Below are positions 1-10,869 of a stretch of 64,000 nucleotides of DNA, one piece after another; positions within the stretch are counted from its first letter, which is position 1, and every line of letters starts with the position of its first letter. The stretch comes from Phycisphaeraceae bacterium (lineage in GTDB: Bacteria; Planctomycetota; Phycisphaerae; Phycisphaerales; Phycisphaeraceae): assembly GCA_020831765.1 (NCBI GenBank), contig JAFIFY010000059.1:62001-126000 (forward strand), read 5' to 3'. The notes under the pieces were generated by a model. It was not told where the DNA came from. It did no database searches and saw nothing but the letters and a program-made list of their open reading frames with translations. Both the position numbers and the translations under genes were made by a program.

Positions 1-438
1 CACCTCGGTGTACCGGGCGAACCACTCGACACTGTCGCGGTTGAGCCAGCCGCCGCGGTAGAAAAGGCTCAGCGGATAATCCCAGTGGAAGAGCGTCACC
101 CATGGCTGGATATCACGGGCCAGGAGGTCATCGACCAGCCGGTCATAGAATGCCAGGCCGGCTTCGTTGGGCTTGCCGTCGCCGTCGGGGATGATGCGGG
201 GCCAGCTCAGCGAGAGCCGATAGGCCTGGATGCCCAGCGACTGCATGATGTCGGCATCTTCGATGTGTCGGTGGTAGTGGTCACAGGCGATCCGGCCGGT
301 GTCGCCCTTGTTGATCTTGCCGGGCCAGCGGCACATCATGTCCCAGACGCTGGGCCCCTTGCCGTCGGCATCATGCCCACCTTCGACCTGGTAGGAAGCC
401 GCCGCCGCGCCCCATACGAACCCTTGTGCGAATGCCAT
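1..438 (-). CDS. GH1 family beta-glucosidase, 3' end cut by window edge
   Basis: The minus-strand frame runs off the left edge of the window, giving the first 146 residues. It begins MAFAQGFVWGAAAASYQVEG, the N-terminal signature of glycoside hydrolase family 1 (substrate-binding Gln in the SYQVEG segment). It continues with GPSVWDMM, a DHYHRHIEDADIMQSLG helix, YRLSLSWPRIIPDG and WVTLFHWDYP, all in the order expected for the first strands of a GH1 TIM barrel. The acid/base NEP and nucleophile ENG motifs lie outside the window. No signal peptide is visible, so it is probably cytoplasmic and cleaves beta-linked glucosides or galactosides. It is divergent from the lipoprotein gene at 646, with about 200 bp between them. 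The family assignment is firm; substrate specificity is not known. Confidence 0.93.
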   Translation of the reverse strand, partial: MAFAQGFVWGAAAASYQVEGGHDADGKGPSVWDMMCRWPGKINKGDTGRIACDHYHRHIEDADIMQSLGIQAYRLSLSWPRIIPDGDGKPNEAGLAFYDRLVDDLLARDIQPWVTLFHWDYPLSLFYRGGWLNRDSVEWFARYTEV

Positions 439-645
439 GTTCTTCAAACTCCGATTGAATAGATGCCGGAAACCGCGGGTCAATGTACCCTGCCGCGCGC
501 CGGTGGGCCAGATGGGCTCCTTCCGGGTCGCCCGGGTCATCAATACGCGGGCATGGCTCGGCCGCGCTCAATCGAACATCCGACGCTCACTTGGCGTGGG
601 CATATCGTACGATGAGTTAACGCACCACCCCTGAAGGAATTAGCC

Positions 646-2832
646 ATGCCAAGCCCGTACCCCGTATTTTTCTCCGTCGTGCTGATGTTGTCGCTGGGCT
701 GTGCTTCGAGGTCCGGAGAGCTGGGAAGGGCGGCGAGGTCCGCCATGGATCAGAAGGATGTCCCCGCGTGGTCGGTGACGACGTTCGATGATGAAGCCGG
801 CTTTCAGCGGCGAATCCACCCTACGATTCCGGCACTGGCTCAACAGAGCGTCGGGGTTCGCAGTCTGGCGGCCTCCCGTTGTCCGGATACCGATCTGCCG
901 GTGCGTGTCTGGGCGGTGGAGGGCGAGACGATCATCTCCCCCTATACCGGAAGGGCTTATATCCAGGGCCCGACCGGATACTTCGGCCCCAAGGCCCGCA
1001 ATGAGGACGGGGAGATCACGGCGTTCGGCGGGGATCCGCTCAAGTATGATCTGCCGCCGGCGCAGGCGCGGCTGATGCTCGATCCCGATGATCAACAGGT
1101 GCGGGCGTTTCTGTCCATCCCCGGCAATCTCAACCAGCAGTATCACTTCGCCGCGGTGAACTGGTGCCGTCTGTATCCGGTGTTCGCTGAGAAGCTGGGT
1201 GAGGAGTGGCAGCAGCGCTTCGCCCAGGCGGTGGCCGAGTATCGGGAGAAGCGGCGACCCTCCGACGGCGAGCGTGAGCATGCGCCGATGGCCAGCGCGC
1301 ATGACCTTGTCGGTGAACCGGGGGAACTGCTCGGCGGCGGGGTGGAAGACGGCGGCACGGAAAACCACAAAACCATGAACCGCACCAGCGGCCTGCTCTA
1401 TGCCCAGTTGCTCGGCGATGAGGCGAAGATTTCCGGCTATCCGGCTCCTGAAGCACGCAACATCATCACGGAGATGATCCGCCATTATCTGGACATGCTG
1501 CTCCGCACCGGAAGCGGGGAGTACGACTCATCCACCTATTATCCGTATTCGATCCGGGGCTTTCTGAATCTGTATGACTTTTCGCCCGATCCCGCGACGC
1601 GCGACATGGCTCGCTTCGCCCTGGATTATTACCTGGCGACTTATGGGCTGAAGGTGTTCAACGGCTACCACACCGGCGCTCAGAAGCGGGGCTTTACTTC
1701 CGGCTTCGGCATGGCGGAGATGGAAGCGCTTTTGTGGGCGTATCTGCCCAAGGGCACCACATCGATGGAGTCGCCGCCCATTCTGACCATTCAACAGGCG
1801 ACCACCGACTATCGGCCCAATCGGGTGATCAGCAACATCATCACCAAGAATGTGGAGCTTCCCTTCGAGGCGTTCATCGCCCGGCCGACTTACCACCTGC
1901 GCGATCACAATGCCTTCCAGGAGACGTTCTACTGCTCGCATGCGTTCGCCATGGGCAGCATCGCGATGACCATGGTGGATAACCCGACGCAGCAGACGGT
2001 CTGGAGCCTGAACATCCGCGATCGTGACGGCTCGCGCATCGTCGGCGGCGGCCAGCCCCGGTTCCGTTCGCCCGAAGGCCACAGCCCCTACGACCAGGTC
2101 ATCCAGAAGCGCAGCGCTCTGATCCTGGTCACCGGGCAGACCGGTCCTCGTCCCGAGGGTGAGCTGGATTCTCAGCAGCGCCAGCGTTACCGGCACGCCG
2201 AGCGGGAGCTTGAGCATCTGCCGCTGGATGCTCCAGTGCGGGAGCGCATCGAGCGCGGACCGAATCTGGCCGAAAGCTGGCTCTACCTGCCGCGCGATGT
2301 TCAATACACCAGGCGCGGCGATTGGATCGGACTTCGGATCGGCGATGCCTACGTGGCGGTGCGGCCGCTGGGCTCGGGCGGCGCGGCGTTCATCGATCCG
2401 CCGGAGGAAAGTGATGATCGGCGGCTACGCAATCTTGGGCGATATATCGTTCTGGTTTCGCCCGGTGATCGGACGGGCTTTGTGGTGGATGTGGCGGATC
2501 GACGTGAGCACCGATCGATGGCCGCGTTCCTTCGCGAGGTTGAGAATCGGACGAGCCTGAATCTCGATGCGTTCCAGGAGCAGGGCGTGGTGCGCTACAC
2601 AAGCCTGGCCGGCGATGAACTGGAGATGCGGTATCAGCCCACGCGGCTGCGCGCTGAAGGCACGATCAACGGCGAGCCGATCGATTGGAGCCACTGGGCC
2701 GGCGGCGGTGTCTACAAGAGCCCGTATATCCAGATCGCCGATGGCCTGATGTATGTCACCGATGGCCGAGAGGCGTATGAAGTCCGCATCACCGGGACCG
2801 GGCCGGTTTATGAAGCGGCCGAGGTCAGGTGA
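646..2832 (+). CDS. Exported lipoprotein, probable alpha/alpha-toroid carbohydrate-active protein
   Basis: This is a 728-residue protein with a short hydrophobic leader ending in SLGCAS, a plausible lipobox with Cys at about 19, so it should be lipid-anchored outside the inner membrane. The middle is rich in helices, with GGTENHKTMNRTSGLLYAQL around residues 240-260 and YYPYSIRGFLNLYDF, then a C-terminal half that looks beta-rich. That layout resembles the toroid plus beta-sandwich fold of heparinase II/III-like lyases, but I do not recognise a defined family. The ATG has AAGGAA seven bases upstream. It converges on a heparinase-like lyase gene with a shared terminator hairpin, and with the GH1 gene suggests a polysaccharide-breakdown locus. 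Function beyond that is inference. Confidence 0.75.
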   Translation: MPSPYPVFFSVVLMLSLGCASRSGELGRAARSAMDQKDVPAWSVTTFDDEAGFQRRIHPTIPALAQQSVGVRSLAASRCPDTDLPVRVWAVEGETIISPYTGRAYIQGPTGYFGPKARNEDGEITAFGGDPLKYDLPPAQARLMLDPDDQQVRAFLSIPGNLNQQYHFAAVNWCRLYPVFAEKLGEEWQQRFAQAVAEYREKRRPSDGEREHAPMASAHDLVGEPGELLGGGVEDGGTENHKTMNRTSGLLYAQLLGDEAKISGYPAPEARNIITEMIRHYLDMLLRTGSGEYDSSTYYPYSIRGFLNLYDFSPDPATRDMARFALDYYLATYGLKVFNGYHTGAQKRGFTSGFGMAEMEALLWAYLPKGTTSMESPPILTIQQATTDYRPNRVISNIITKNVELPFEAFIARPTYHLRDHNAFQETFYCSHAFAMGSIAMTMVDNPTQQTVWSLNIRDRDGSRIVGGGQPRFRSPEGHSPYDQVIQKRSALILVTGQTGPRPEGELDSQQRQRYRHAERELEHLPLDAPVRERIERGPNLAESWLYLPRDVQYTRRGDWIGLRIGDAYVAVRPLGSGGAAFIDPPEESDDRRLRNLGRYIVLVSPGDRTGFVVDVADRREHRSMAAFLREVENRTSLNLDAFQEQGVVRYTSLAGDELEMRYQPTRLRAEGTINGEPIDWSHWAGGGVYKSPYIQIADGLMYVTDGREAYEVRITGTGPVYEAAEVR

Positions 2833-2871
2833 TGGGGGTTTGCGTTCCCACAACCGATTGCATGGATAAAA

Positions 2872-2904
2872 ACAGAGCCCGGCGCTTTGACCGTCGGGCT
2901 CTGT
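2872..2904. terminator. Bidirectional hairpin between convergent genes
   Basis: A perfect 10-bp inverted repeat (ACAGAGCCCG / CGGGCTCTGT) encloses a 13-base loop, with an A-rich stretch (ATAAAAACA) on its left side. It sits between two converging genes (stops at 2832 and 2951), as expected for a shared rho-independent terminator. The A-rich side would give a U-tract for the minus-strand transcript. Confidence 0.8.
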
Positions 2905-2950
2905 CCGTTGGGATTGGATGATTGACCGTGAGTCGCGGTGGCGTCTGACG

Positions 2951-4720
2951 TTACCGACCGGCCACCTGTTTGGGGGCAAACGGCGGAGCGAACTTGCCCA
3001 GCACCAGCTTGCCATCGCGCATCTGGATGGTTTGCTCGCCCACGATCACCTGGTCGCCCTGGACGCGTGGCGATGCGGGACGGCCGCCGATGAACTTGAT
3101 GCTGTAGGTCGTGCCGCCAGCGGTCACCCGGTTATCGTCCGGTGCGCCGGGACCGGCCATGACCAGCATGGCTTCAGCGCCTGAAGCGCCGGAGAAATCG
3201 ATGGCCGTCCAACGATCCCCCGCGCCGATGATCGCCGAACCATCGCCAGCCGGCTGCCAATGGCGGGCGTTCTGCGGAATGGAACCCCAGTTCTCGCGTC
3301 GGCCGCTGTGCTGGATGACCATGTTCCGGTCCGGGCCGTGGCGGAAACGGTACGGCGTTTGGGCGACGAGTTGCGTGATGACGATGTCGTTCTGATCCTT
3401 CCAGCGATTGCGGAAGGCGTAGAATTGGTAGCGCTCATCGCGCACGTTGCGCGGGATCACCTCCTCGGGGCGGATCGGTTCCATGTCGAAGGGGGTATTG
3501 ACGAACGCGGCGATGGAGTGGTGGGGATAGGGGCTGAGCGTGTCGAACGGTGTGCCATTGCGCTCATCCCACTGGCGGATGTACTGGTTATACCACCACC
3601 ACATGCCGGCGCGTTCGGCGGGGGTGACGGCGGCGTAACCGATGGCGAAATACCCGGCGCCGCTGACACCGCCGGCGCGATCCCAGATGTTGTGTGGATA
3701 TCCGCCGCGCTCGGCGAACCCGCGCCTCAGGTTACTCATGTTGTTGCCCTGGGGAATGGTCTGCTGCAACCAGCGAAGCGCGGTCCAGCGGACATTGGGC
3801 CGGGGCGTGACGAAGTCCTTGCCGCCGGCGACTTTCCATGCCTGGATGGCCGAGAGGTAGACGATGTGGCTGGCCATGGTGCCGCAGCCATCGCCTTCGG
3901 CGAAGTAGCCGCCATCACCGAAGCCATCGGTGACATTTCGGATCATCGATCGCTGGCTGACCTCGAGCAGCGGGCGAATCTTATTCATATCCACGCCCGG
4001 GTCGTTCATGATCGCAAGGATGGCCATCGCGCCGCCGCCGACCTGCATGCCCCAGTGATTGCTCATGGGTGCGTGCCGCGCGCCGCGGACCAGTTCCTCA
4101 AGGCTCTGGAATCGGCCTTCGTTGTAATTGGCGATTGCCTGCGCGACCTGGCGGCGGAAGGCATCGTCCCAACCGTCATAGCAAAGGTCATAACCCAGCG
4201 CCACCCAGCCCAGCGTTGGACCGGCCCGCAACGCGCCGAACGGTTGCTTGAAGCTGTAGCGAAGATCGCGCCCCCGATAGCCTTCCATCATCCGTTCCAT
4301 CGCCTGGCGACCGAGGTCGGCGTAGTGCCGGTCGCCGGTGATCTGGAAAAGGAAGCCGTAACCGGCCACGTGGGAAAAGGTCAGCACCTGCCCGGCCGGG
4401 GCGTTGGCCAATGGGCCGGCGCCGTCCTGACCCGGACGCTGGTTGGCGCCCAATTCACGAGGCAGCGAGCGGCCATCGCCACCATTGAGCTGCACGCGGA
4501 GGCGTCGAAGGATCGCCTGACCTTCCGGAGTTTCGGCACGCTCGCGAAGCTCGGGCAGATCGGCTCGGCGGAAGAGCAGCCGGGGATGTTCGCCGGCTTG
4601 AACGGGTCGGAACCCGGGGACATCGCGCGGCCAAGGGCCGGTGTCTGCATACGCGGCAACGGCGGTGGATAGCGCGGCGAACAGAATGGTCAGGGCTAAC
4701 AGCCTGGCGGGGTGAGGCAT
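2951..4720 (-). CDS. Heparinase II/III-like polysaccharide lyase, secreted
   Basis: The ATG at 4720 is chosen because it opens a clear signal peptide (MPHPARLLALTILFAAL...AYA) and has TGGAG upstream; the frame is open further but that extension is not leader-like. The mature part starts with HPRLLFRRADLPELRER, typical of the N-terminal alpha/alpha toroid of heparinase II/III-like and alginate lyases. It then has MSNHWGMQVGGG and YFAEGDGCGTMASH, where Asn/His and Tyr/His active-site residues are expected. The C-terminal third (from about residue 440) looks like the beta-sandwich. Such enzymes cleave uronic-acid polysaccharides by beta-elimination, usually in the periplasm or outside the cell. 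Exact substrate is unknown. It is convergent with the lipoprotein gene at 646. Confidence 0.8.
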   Translation of the reverse strand: MPHPARLLALTILFAALSTAVAAYADTGPWPRDVPGFRPVQAGEHPRLLFRRADLPELRERAETPEGQAILRRLRVQLNGGDGRSLPRELGANQRPGQDGAGPLANAPAGQVLTFSHVAGYGFLFQITGDRHYADLGRQAMERMMEGYRGRDLRYSFKQPFGALRAGPTLGWVALGYDLCYDGWDDAFRRQVAQAIANYNEGRFQSLEELVRGARHAPMSNHWGMQVGGGAMAILAIMNDPGVDMNKIRPLLEVSQRSMIRNVTDGFGDGGYFAEGDGCGTMASHIVYLSAIQAWKVAGGKDFVTPRPNVRWTALRWLQQTIPQGNNMSNLRRGFAERGGYPHNIWDRAGGVSGAGYFAIGYAAVTPAERAGMWWWYNQYIRQWDERNGTPFDTLSPYPHHSIAAFVNTPFDMEPIRPEEVIPRNVRDERYQFYAFRNRWKDQNDIVITQLVAQTPYRFRHGPDRNMVIQHSGRRENWGSIPQNARHWQPAGDGSAIIGAGDRWTAIDFSGASGAEAMLVMAGPGAPDDNRVTAGGTTYSIKFIGGRPASPRVQGDQVIVGEQTIQMRDGKLVLGKFAPPFAPKQVAGR

Positions 4721-4941
4721 GGGGGAATCTCCAGATAGATGCGGGGTGTACACCCTCGGCATAACTGACTCGCATGGACAGCTATTGCCGCGTCGATTTG
4801 GCGACAGCCGTACCATGAAAATACGACCGGGAACGGTGGTGGGTGAAAGGTATCCGGGGGGCGGGTGGACTGATGCGGCGGCAGGCCGTCGGGGATGCGT
4901 TGCGGCGGCTTCATGGCACCGAACGCACCAGAGTCAGGCGG

Positions 4942-6582
<1,641 letters not shown>

Positions 6583-6690
6583 CGTGACTCCCTTCACCGT
6601 GCATCGTCTGAATCGGCATCTTACTTGGAAGGGCATGACTTCCGCTTCGTCCGCCAGCGAGTCCGCCGATGATGCCGCAAAAGTGATGGA

Positions 6691-9048
6691 TTATCCGTTG
6701 TTCGCCGCATTGGCTTCGACCGGGTCGCCATTGGCGGCGGTGTCGGCTTCCGGGGCCGCCGGTGAATCGGAGGCTTCGTCCGGCTTGGTCACGGCGGACT
6801 CAAGAAGTTTTTCAAGAGCATCGATTCGCGGTTCGAAGGCGGACCGATGCTCCTGGCCAAGAAACGCGACCATCGTGGCGAGTTGAGCGGCGGCGGCGTC
6901 CAATCGGTCACCTTCGATGTGAAACCGGATGCTCTGCTCAAAAGCATCGACCAGGCGCGTCCGCCGCGTTCGCAGCGCCTCGCCTTCAAGCCCGCGGATG
7001 GCACCCTCGGCGAACTCCACGGCTGTCGGTCCGGACCGCTGGGTCCAGAGCTGGTGGATCAGGTAGGCCTTCTGATAGCGCCGGTTGAGTGAGTCATCGA
7101 GCCGTTGGGAAAACCCGCGGAGCATTTGCAGGTCTTCGTGAGCCAGCTCGGCCTGTTCAAGCCGCAGCCGCGACTCGGCTCGGAGCAGTGCGGCGGTCGC
7201 CCAGAGGGTCTTGGCCTCATCGCCGAGGCTTGCCGGTTCACCTCCATCGGTGATGCGCGACAGGGTGCGGTCGAGTATCTCCGCGGCCAGGGTCCACCGC
7301 CACGTCTGGTTGCCATTGGCCGGCGGAACCGTGAGATTGGAAGGCGTAAAGCCCAGTTCAACAAGGGCGGACACCGCGGCGCCGCCGTCGAGCCGATCCG
7401 CGACGGCCAGGCTTGCGGCTCGCCAGTCATTGATTCTGCCCGACTGGCGCGGTCGGTTGGCCAGCAGTGCCCGGAACAGTTCGGGCGACGCGCCGCGTTC
7501 GGCCGCGGCGATGTAGAGCGACGGTTGGATATCCTCGTCGGCCGCGCGGCCAAAGAGCGGGTTCAGCGACCGTTCCGGGTCCCTGGCAATGGCCGCGGCC
7601 GCGGCCTGCCGCAGACGGTTGTCCTCGTGGGCCAGCCAGCCCTCGATCCGACGCCAGTCCTCGTCACCGGCAAACCGTCCCAGTAGCGTGACCATGCGTG
7701 GCGTGGGGACGACGTCGGGCTCGGCGGTCACCTCGCGGATGCGGGCTCCGATGCGCCCGGTCACTTCATGGCCCGCGTCATCATCGCGGAAAAGATCGGC
7801 GTTCAGAGCGCTGAGCAGTGCCGCCGATGCGCGATCCCGGGCACCGGGACGGTCCAGCAGGCCGATCAGCGGCTCGATGCCGTCCAGACGCGGGGCTCGC
7901 TCCAGGATCAGGGCAAAGGCCGAAAGCATGCGGACTGAGGGCTCACGGCCGGCGTTCAAGCGTTGTGCCGCCAGCGCGGCGGCATCGGGATCGACCAGGT
8001 CGGCCAGAAGCTTGGCCGCGCCCTCACGCACCTCGACACTCCGGCTCTCTTCCAGGCTGTCCAGGAGCGCTTTTCTCAGTTCGGGGCCGAACGGATTGGT
8101 GGTCAGGAGCATCTGGCCGGCCAGGTCCAACGCCAGACGACGGGTGCCCTCCAGCGAGTCGGATAGCATTCGGGCGAGCAGTTCCTGTCGCTCGGCGGTG
8201 GCCGTGGCCCAGAACAGCCGTCGCTGAGTGTTGAGCAACTGCTCCTGAAGCCTGGCATTGGCTTCCTGAAGCTCGGTGTTGCGCCGGACATGGTGCTCGA
8301 TGAGGGAGGCATACCATCGACCATCGGTTGCCGTGCGAGGATCCTGCCAGTTGGCCCACCAGCGGCGCCAACGCTCGACATCCTGTCCGTGCTCGCGAAT
8401 GCCGGTCAGGCGTATGAGCGCGGTGAACGCGGCTTCGCGCACCGATTCGGGGGCATCGGACTCGACCACCTGCATCAGGACAGAGGCGTTGAGGCGCGTA
8501 CGCTGTATGGCCAGAGCCAGAACGCCACCTCGCCGCGCAAGTTCGGATGCTTCCGGGTCCTGGATCAATTCGGCCAGCGACTGGAAGATCGCCGGGTCTT
8601 CGTATCGCCCCAGCGCCTGGGCCAGATCGTCGATCAATGCCGGGTCAACCCTGGGCAGAAGCTCCAGCAGAATGGGGGCGAATCGTGGATCGGGAGCGGC
8701 ACGTCGCTGCAGCGCCTGGAAGATCGCCTGCTGGACGGCTGAATCCTGCGTTTTCTGGAGGAGATTGGCCACCGCCTCCAGCGCCAACGGCTGGTTGCGA
8801 TCCAACAGTGCCCGCACCATGTCGCGCCGTTGCTCGAGGGTAGGACCTGTTCCGGTAACGATGCTGATCATCGTCTCGATTTCGCGACGCACGGTCGCTT
8901 CGGGGTCATCTTCCTCGGCGATCGCCAGAGTCGAATCGTTCTCCTTGGCCTGCGCATAGGAAACCATCATCGTCGTGGAGGAGAAAAACGAACTCCACAC
9001 GATGATGCCCGCGGTCAGACAGGTCGGGATGGTCCATGACCGGGCCAT
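6691..9048 (-). CDS. Exported HEAT-repeat protein
   Basis: A long alpha-helical protein (about 785 residues from this start) opens with a hydrophobic leader (CLTAGIIVWSSFFSS...YAQA), so it is probably periplasmic. From about residue 60 to 520 it consists of HEAT-like helical hairpins such as ALEAVANLLQ, AIFQSLAELIQDPEASELAR and VREAAFTALIRL. The tail is helical and ends in an acidic, Ala/Pro-rich segment. HEAT repeats are protein-binding scaffolds; there is no catalytic motif. The start is ambiguous: an in-frame ATG at 9093 would add 15 residues before the leader, and neither has a good ribosome-binding site. It may be co-transcribed with dacB downstream. Confidence 0.8.
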   Translation of the reverse strand: MARSWTIPTCLTAGIIVWSSFFSSTTMMVSYAQAKENDSTLAIAEEDDPEATVRREIETMISIVTGTGPTLEQRRDMVRALLDRNQPLALEAVANLLQKTQDSAVQQAIFQALQRRAAPDPRFAPILLELLPRVDPALIDDLAQALGRYEDPAIFQSLAELIQDPEASELARRGGVLALAIQRTRLNASVLMQVVESDAPESVREAAFTALIRLTGIREHGQDVERWRRWWANWQDPRTATDGRWYASLIEHHVRRNTELQEANARLQEQLLNTQRRLFWATATAERQELLARMLSDSLEGTRRLALDLAGQMLLTTNPFGPELRKALLDSLEESRSVEVREGAAKLLADLVDPDAAALAAQRLNAGREPSVRMLSAFALILERAPRLDGIEPLIGLLDRPGARDRASAALLSALNADLFRDDDAGHEVTGRIGARIREVTAEPDVVPTPRMVTLLGRFAGDEDWRRIEGWLAHEDNRLRQAAAAAIARDPERSLNPLFGRAADEDIQPSLYIAAAERGASPELFRALLANRPRQSGRINDWRAASLAVADRLDGGAAVSALVELGFTPSNLTVPPANGNQTWRWTLAAEILDRTLSRITDGGEPASLGDEAKTLWATAALLRAESRLRLEQAELAHEDLQMLRGFSQRLDDSLNRRYQKAYLIHQLWTQRSGPTAVEFAEGAIRGLEGEALRTRRTRLVDAFEQSIRFHIEGDRLDAAAAQLATMVAFLGQEHRSAFEPRIDALEKLLESAVTKPDEASDSPAAPEADTAANGDPVEANAANNG

Positions 9049-9131
9049 GCTTGCGTTCCGTTTAAGCTGGGTTGTTGAACTGATTTCGTTCATCCATGAG
9101 CGAAACTTCAACCGTTTAGCGCGGAGGTTAC

Positions 9132-9142
9132 GGTATAATACC
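9132..9142. promoter_or_regulatory. Palindrome GGTATAATACC with embedded TATAAT
   Basis: An 11-bp perfect palindrome, extended to ACGGTAT-A-ATACCGT over 9130-9144, lies between the divergent HEAT and TPR genes. It contains a consensus TATAAT on the plus strand and TATTAT on the minus strand, but I see no convincing -35 box for either. A near-copy (TTACGGTATCATACC) occurs at 22392-22406 in another divergent intergenic region, so it may be an operator. Confidence 0.4.
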
Positions 9143-9264
9143 GTCCAACGGGGAAGAAAATTGCGTTTGCAGTCTGATTTCGCCCGCTGATTCCGGTTAA
9201 GCGGTCATCGGGCGGCTCGGATTTCCCCCGGGGGCGATCGATCCGGCAACAGGGACGCTTTTTG

Positions 9265-10812
9265 ATGCAGGACTGGACCGAAGCCGAACGAATCGCGGAG
9301 CGGGCGCTCCGGCGGATGGAGGCCGGGTTGTGGGTCCATGCGCTTCGGGACTGGGATTGCATCCTCCTGGAGGAGCCTGAGCATGCTCAATGGCTGCTGG
9401 GCCGCGCCATGACGCTGCAATTTCTCGGGCGGGAGGAAGAAGCGGCTCGGCTGAGCGATCGGGTGCGTGATATCCGGTGTGACCACGCCGCCATTCTTGT
9501 CCATCTGTCCCAAACCCTCCTGAAGGGGGGACGGCTCAAAGAGGCCCTGGCGTGTCTGAATCTGGCGACGGAGCTGGATCCCGGGGCCGAAGCTCCTTTC
9601 TGCGAATCGATCGAGGTTCTCCGACGGCTGGGTCGGCACGAGGAGGCTGAAACCGCCTTCTACCAGGCGAGGCAGTTGAGCGAGCATTGCCCGGTATGCC
9701 TGGATCACCTTGGCCGAAGTCTTTTCAACCGCGGACTTATTGATCGTGCGATCTGGTGCTGGCGGCAGTCGTTGCTGCACAATCCGGAACGTGAAGGCGT
9801 CAGGCGTCGCCTGGGCATGGCGCTGCGGTCGTGTGGCCGGCTGGATGAAGCGCGTCAGGTGTTCCTGGATCAGCTTGGTCGTGACCCTGACGACCCGGAT
9901 ACGCTGGCCATGTTGGGTGATCTGCTTCGCCAGATGGGCCGCGCGGCCGAAGCCGGGGCTCGGTTCGCCCAGGTGCTGGAACTGGACCCAAGACACGCCG
10001 AAGCGCATTATCGGGTGGGTGAACTGGCCTTGGCCGCCGGGCACCTGGAAGCGGCCGAAGCCCGCTTCCTCCGCGCCCGGGAGTTGCGATCGGACATGCC
10101 CGGCCCCAATCTGGGGCTGGCCAGACTGGCAAAGCGCCGAGGGGCGATGGCCGCATCCAAGCGGTATCTGCTCCGGGAATTGAAGCTCGAACGCCCGCTG
10201 GATGAACAGGTTCTTGAACTGGCCCGAACGCTGGTCGAGTGTCAAATGGCCGTGCCGGCCATCGAATTGCTCACCAAACTGATTCAGCATGCCCGGCGGA
10301 CCCACCTTCCGGTGAGGCATCTGGCCACGGCATACCTTTTCCGCGCCGTGGCTCATCTGACCTGCGGGCGCTGCGACCTTGGAATCGCCGATTGCCGAAG
10401 CTGTCTGAAGCTTGCCCCCGATCATTTCGCGGCCCATCAGAACCTGATCCTGGCGTACCTGGTCCAGGGCCGACTGACCCGTGCCCGGGCATGTTTGCGG
10501 GTGATTGCCAGGCGGAATCCACACGATGCGCGGCTCCATTCGCTTCGCCGTCACGTTCGTCGGGCCGTCTGGAGGCAGATTTTCGGATTCCTCGGCGCGC
10601 GAACCCGGCGAGCGGGAACCGGCCCGTTTGGCGGCATGCAGGGCAATCTGGGTCTGGAATCCGGCCCGGGTTCGGCCGGTGCACCTGGCACAGCGAGGCC
10701 GGATGCGCCAATGGATGCCCGAATCAAGAACCGACCATCTTCGACCGGGAAACCCGAGCCGCTGAGTCGAGAGCCCGAGCACCCTTGCCCCGATGCTCCC
10801 GACCGGCTGTGA
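9265..10812 (+). CDS. TPR-repeat protein
   Basis: A soluble protein of about 515 residues built of tetratricopeptide repeats from the N-terminus (AERIAERALRRMEAGLW...) to about residue 430. Repeat signatures include LGRHEEAETAFYQARQLSE, CGRLDEARQVFLDQLGRDP and MGRAAEAGARFAQVLELDP. The remaining 80 residues are Pro/Arg-rich and look disordered. No signal peptide or catalytic domain is visible; such proteins usually mediate complex assembly. ATG at 9265 is used instead of the TTG one codon upstream; AGGGA lies about ten bases before it. It is convergent with the response-regulator gene at 10870. Confidence 0.85.
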   Translation: MQDWTEAERIAERALRRMEAGLWVHALRDWDCILLEEPEHAQWLLGRAMTLQFLGREEEAARLSDRVRDIRCDHAAILVHLSQTLLKGGRLKEALACLNLATELDPGAEAPFCESIEVLRRLGRHEEAETAFYQARQLSEHCPVCLDHLGRSLFNRGLIDRAIWCWRQSLLHNPEREGVRRRLGMALRSCGRLDEARQVFLDQLGRDPDDPDTLAMLGDLLRQMGRAAEAGARFAQVLELDPRHAEAHYRVGELALAAGHLEAAEARFLRARELRSDMPGPNLGLARLAKRRGAMAASKRYLLRELKLERPLDEQVLELARTLVECQMAVPAIELLTKLIQHARRTHLPVRHLATAYLFRAVAHLTCGRCDLGIADCRSCLKLAPDHFAAHQNLILAYLVQGRLTRARACLRVIARRNPHDARLHSLRRHVRRAVWRQIFGFLGARTRRAGTGPFGGMQGNLGLESGPGSAGAPGTARPDAPMDARIKNRPSSTGKPEPLSREPEHPCPDAPDRL

Positions 10813-10869
10813 CCTGCGGCCTGACTGCGATCCGCCGGCGAGCCGTGGTCGATCCTTCCGAAGGCGGGC

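Noticed and set aside
3260-4672. Long plus-strand open frame opposite the heparinase-like lyase gene
   Set aside because: The minus-strand product has a leader and family motifs; the plus-strand translation has none.
9205-10782. Long minus-strand open frame opposite the TPR gene
   Set aside because: TPR periodicity is clear on the plus strand; the antisense translation is low in structure and lacks a ribosome-binding site.
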